64,000 bases of DNA from Simkaniaceae bacterium (GTDB taxonomy: Bacteria > Chlamydiota > Chlamydiia > Chlamydiales > Simkaniaceae). Where the stretch lies: positions 1,550,001-1,614,000 of the forward strand of contig CP073762.1 in assembly GCA_018399055.1 (NCBI GenBank), written 5' to 3'. The notes beneath the pieces are model-generated. The model searched no databases. It saw nothing but the letters and a program-made list of their open reading frames with translations, and was not told where the DNA came from. Shown piece by piece: positions 62,634-64,000 of this stretch; position 1 is the first letter of the stretch; every line of letters starts with the position of its first letter. The position numbers and the translations under genes were made by a program.

Positions 62634-64000
62634 TGTTTCTCAAGCGAAATTACGGCCCGCTCTCCGTTTAAGTCCCATTCTTCCCCCTCTGTTGCTTCAA
62701 ACTTCACTTCAGAAGCTAAAACCTCATGAGTAATATAATCACGGTATTCATCGAAACACTCCCTTACATGAGGTGTGGTATCAATCACCATTTTTACGCG
62801 ATCGGTCACCTCGAACTTCATATTGCGCCTTTGCGTGTTGACTTTGTTCACAATCTCGCGGGCTAAGCCCTCTAGCCTAAGAGCATCATCCAGAGTCGTA
62901 TCAAGCGCAATTGTCATTGCCCCTTCTGTCGCAGCAACAGATCCCTCCTTAACCTTCCGATCAATAAGGACATCCTCTGAGGATATAAAAAACTTTTCTC
63001 CATCAAGATCAAGTTCATAACTCCCCCCATCAAGAGCACTTGGATTAAGAGCAAGAATAGCTGCTTGAACTTTTTTCATTAACGGTCCAGCACGCCGCCC
63101 CAAAGTCTTAAAGTTAGGTTTGATCGAAACCTCAACAAACCCCTTTTCATTGCTATGATATTCCACAACCTTCACATTGAGTTCATCCAAAATCAGATTT
63201 TCCTGACCCTTGAGAAGTTTGATCACTTGAGGATCACTTGAAATCAAGTGAACCTTTGGCAAAGGTTGTCGTACCTTTAATTTGTACTCTTTTCTCAGAG
63301 CATGTCCCATGCTAACAGCCGTTTGCACCAAAGCCATTTCTTCTTCAAGAACCTCATCGCGCCACGTCGCGTCACAAATCGGAAAATCGCAGAGATGAAC
63401 AGAAATTGGATCTTTTTTCGTTCGAAGATCCTGGTAAATTGCATCACTAATAAAAGGGACAAAAGGAGCCGCTACTTTTGACAACTGGAATACCACCGTA
63501 TAGAGAGTTTGGAAAGCTTCCGCGCGGTCTTCAGTCTCCTCATCCGCCCAGAATCGTCCCCGATTTCGTCGAATATACCAGTTGGTAAGCTCTTCAATAA
63601 AATCAACAAATGGGTCAACAGCCTGACTGAGTGAGTAGCAATCCATTCCCTTCTCAACATCTAAAATCAGCTTCTGCAATTTTGAAAGGATCCAGCGATC
63701 GATAGCGCATTTAGGCTTCGATCCATCTGGCTTCCACTTGTAGATATTTGCATATGTCGCCAAAAACACATAAGAGTTCCAAAGAGGAATCAAAAATTGG
63801 CGAAGCACCAATTCTACTCCCCTTTCCGCAAAACGAAGGTCATCGGCCTGGACGACAGGGCTATGGAGCATATAAAGGCGTACAGCGTCAGCACCATACT
63901 TGTTCATCACAAGCTCTGGATCAGGATAGTTCCTTAAACGCTTCGACATCTTCGCTCCATCCTCAGCTAAGATGATCCCGTTCACAATCACATTTTTAAA
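62630..64000 (-). CDS. ileS: Isoleucyl-tRNA synthetase, C-terminal half (5' end outside window)
   Basis: 457 codons visible, open at the window edge. KMSKR appears near the start (AEDGAKMSKRLRNYP), followed by the anticodon-binding domain (about 110-240) and a C-terminal extension. The bacterial zinc-finger tail is absent and the sequence resembles the eukaryote-type IleS2 class used by chlamydiae. Charges tRNA-Ile. Confidence 0.97.
   Translation of the reverse strand, partial: FKNVIVNGIILAEDGAKMSKRLRNYPDPELVMNKYGADAVRLYMLHSPVVQADDLRFAERGVELVLRQFLIPLWNSYVFLATYANIYKWKPDGSKPKCAIDRWILSKLQKLILDVEKGMDCYSLSQAVDPFVDFIEELTNWYIRRNRGRFWADEETEDRAEAFQTLYTVVFQLSKVAAPFVPFISDAIYQDLRTKKDPISVHLCDFPICDATWRDEVLEEEMALVQTAVSMGHALRKEYKLKVRQPLPKVHLISSDPQVIKLLKGQENLILDELNVKVVEYHSNEKGFVEVSIKPNFKTLGRRAGPLMKKVQAAILALNPSALDGGSYELDLDGEKFFISSEDVLIDRKVKEGSVAATEGAMTIALDTTLDDALRLEGLAREIVNKVNTQRRNMKFEVTDRVKMVIDTTPHVRECFDEYRDYITHEVLASEVKFEATEGEEWDLNGERAVISLEKQ

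Noticed and set aside
1-64000. CRISPR arrays or prophage
   Set aside because: No regularly spaced repeats, integrases, capsid or tail genes were seen; the only mobile DNA is the two IS elements.

Overview
The window looks like a chromosomal segment of an obligate intracellular member of the Chlamydiae, probably an environmental, Parachlamydiales-type lineage rather than a Chlamydia species. The reasons are: a seven-gene V-type ATPase operon in the chlamydial arrangement (E, DUF2764, A, B, D, I, K); the order V-ATPase / tal / rpoC / rpoB / rplL-J-A-K / nusG / secE / tRNA-Trp / tuf / tRNA-Thr / infA that I know from Chlamydia genomes; two proteins with the bilobed hydrophobic domain of Inc inclusion-membrane proteins; two TyrP-type permeases; an unusually long (616 aa) signal peptidase I; and a eukaryotic-type IleS. 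The species cannot be fixed from sequence alone. Features absent from human-pathogen chlamydiae, as far as I recall, include a second fumarase of the Fe-S class, NAD salvage genes and insertion sequences.

Layout. 1-2.1 kb: end of an MFS transporter, a small exported protein, a Nudix hydrolase and a small hypothetical whose 3' end carries a 46-bp tandem duplication. 2.2-11.2 kb (minus): fumC downstream of the V-ATPase operon, which has a good promoter at about 11.21-11.24 kb and nested inverted repeats before atpK. 11.3-17 kb: alpha/beta hydrolase, a four-gene stop-start-coupled cluster of small exported proteins, tal, a membrane protein and a two-subunit class I fumarase. 17-30.2 kb (minus): rpoC-rpoB, four ribosomal proteins, nusG, secE, tRNA-Trp, tuf, tRNA-Thr and infA, with a strong hairpin between rplL and rpoB. 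30.4-32.5 kb: two Inc-like proteins flanking sufE. 32.5-43.6 kb: M24 peptidase, HEAT-repeat exported protein, HIT, MYG1, a LOG-like protein, CMD protein, TyrP permease with a tiny membrane ORF, a DUF1207-like outer-membrane candidate and a complete MFS transporter. 43.7-46.7 kb: tRNA-Ile2, a polytopic protein with a Cys/His cluster, and an exported nucleotidyltransferase-like protein.

46.8-49.2 kb holds one gene broken by two different IS5-superfamily elements. Removing both elements and one copy of each target duplication (TA and TGA) restores a single 217-codon frame. 49.2-57.2 kb: a disulfide oxidoreductase, a second TyrP permease, pncA/pncB NAD salvage, a CDF metal exporter and exported hypotheticals. 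57.5-64 kb: lepB-MFS on plus, convergent with an ileS-amidase-LD-carboxypeptidase operon on minus.

The genes suggest host-dependent energetics (V-ATPase, several transporters), remodelling of a minimal peptidoglycan (amidase plus LD-carboxypeptidase) and host interaction (Inc-like proteins and many exported proteins of unknown function). The best candidates for undescribed biology are the four-gene exported cluster at 12.2-14.0 kb and the Inc-like/SufE/Inc-like block at 30.4-32.5 kb.
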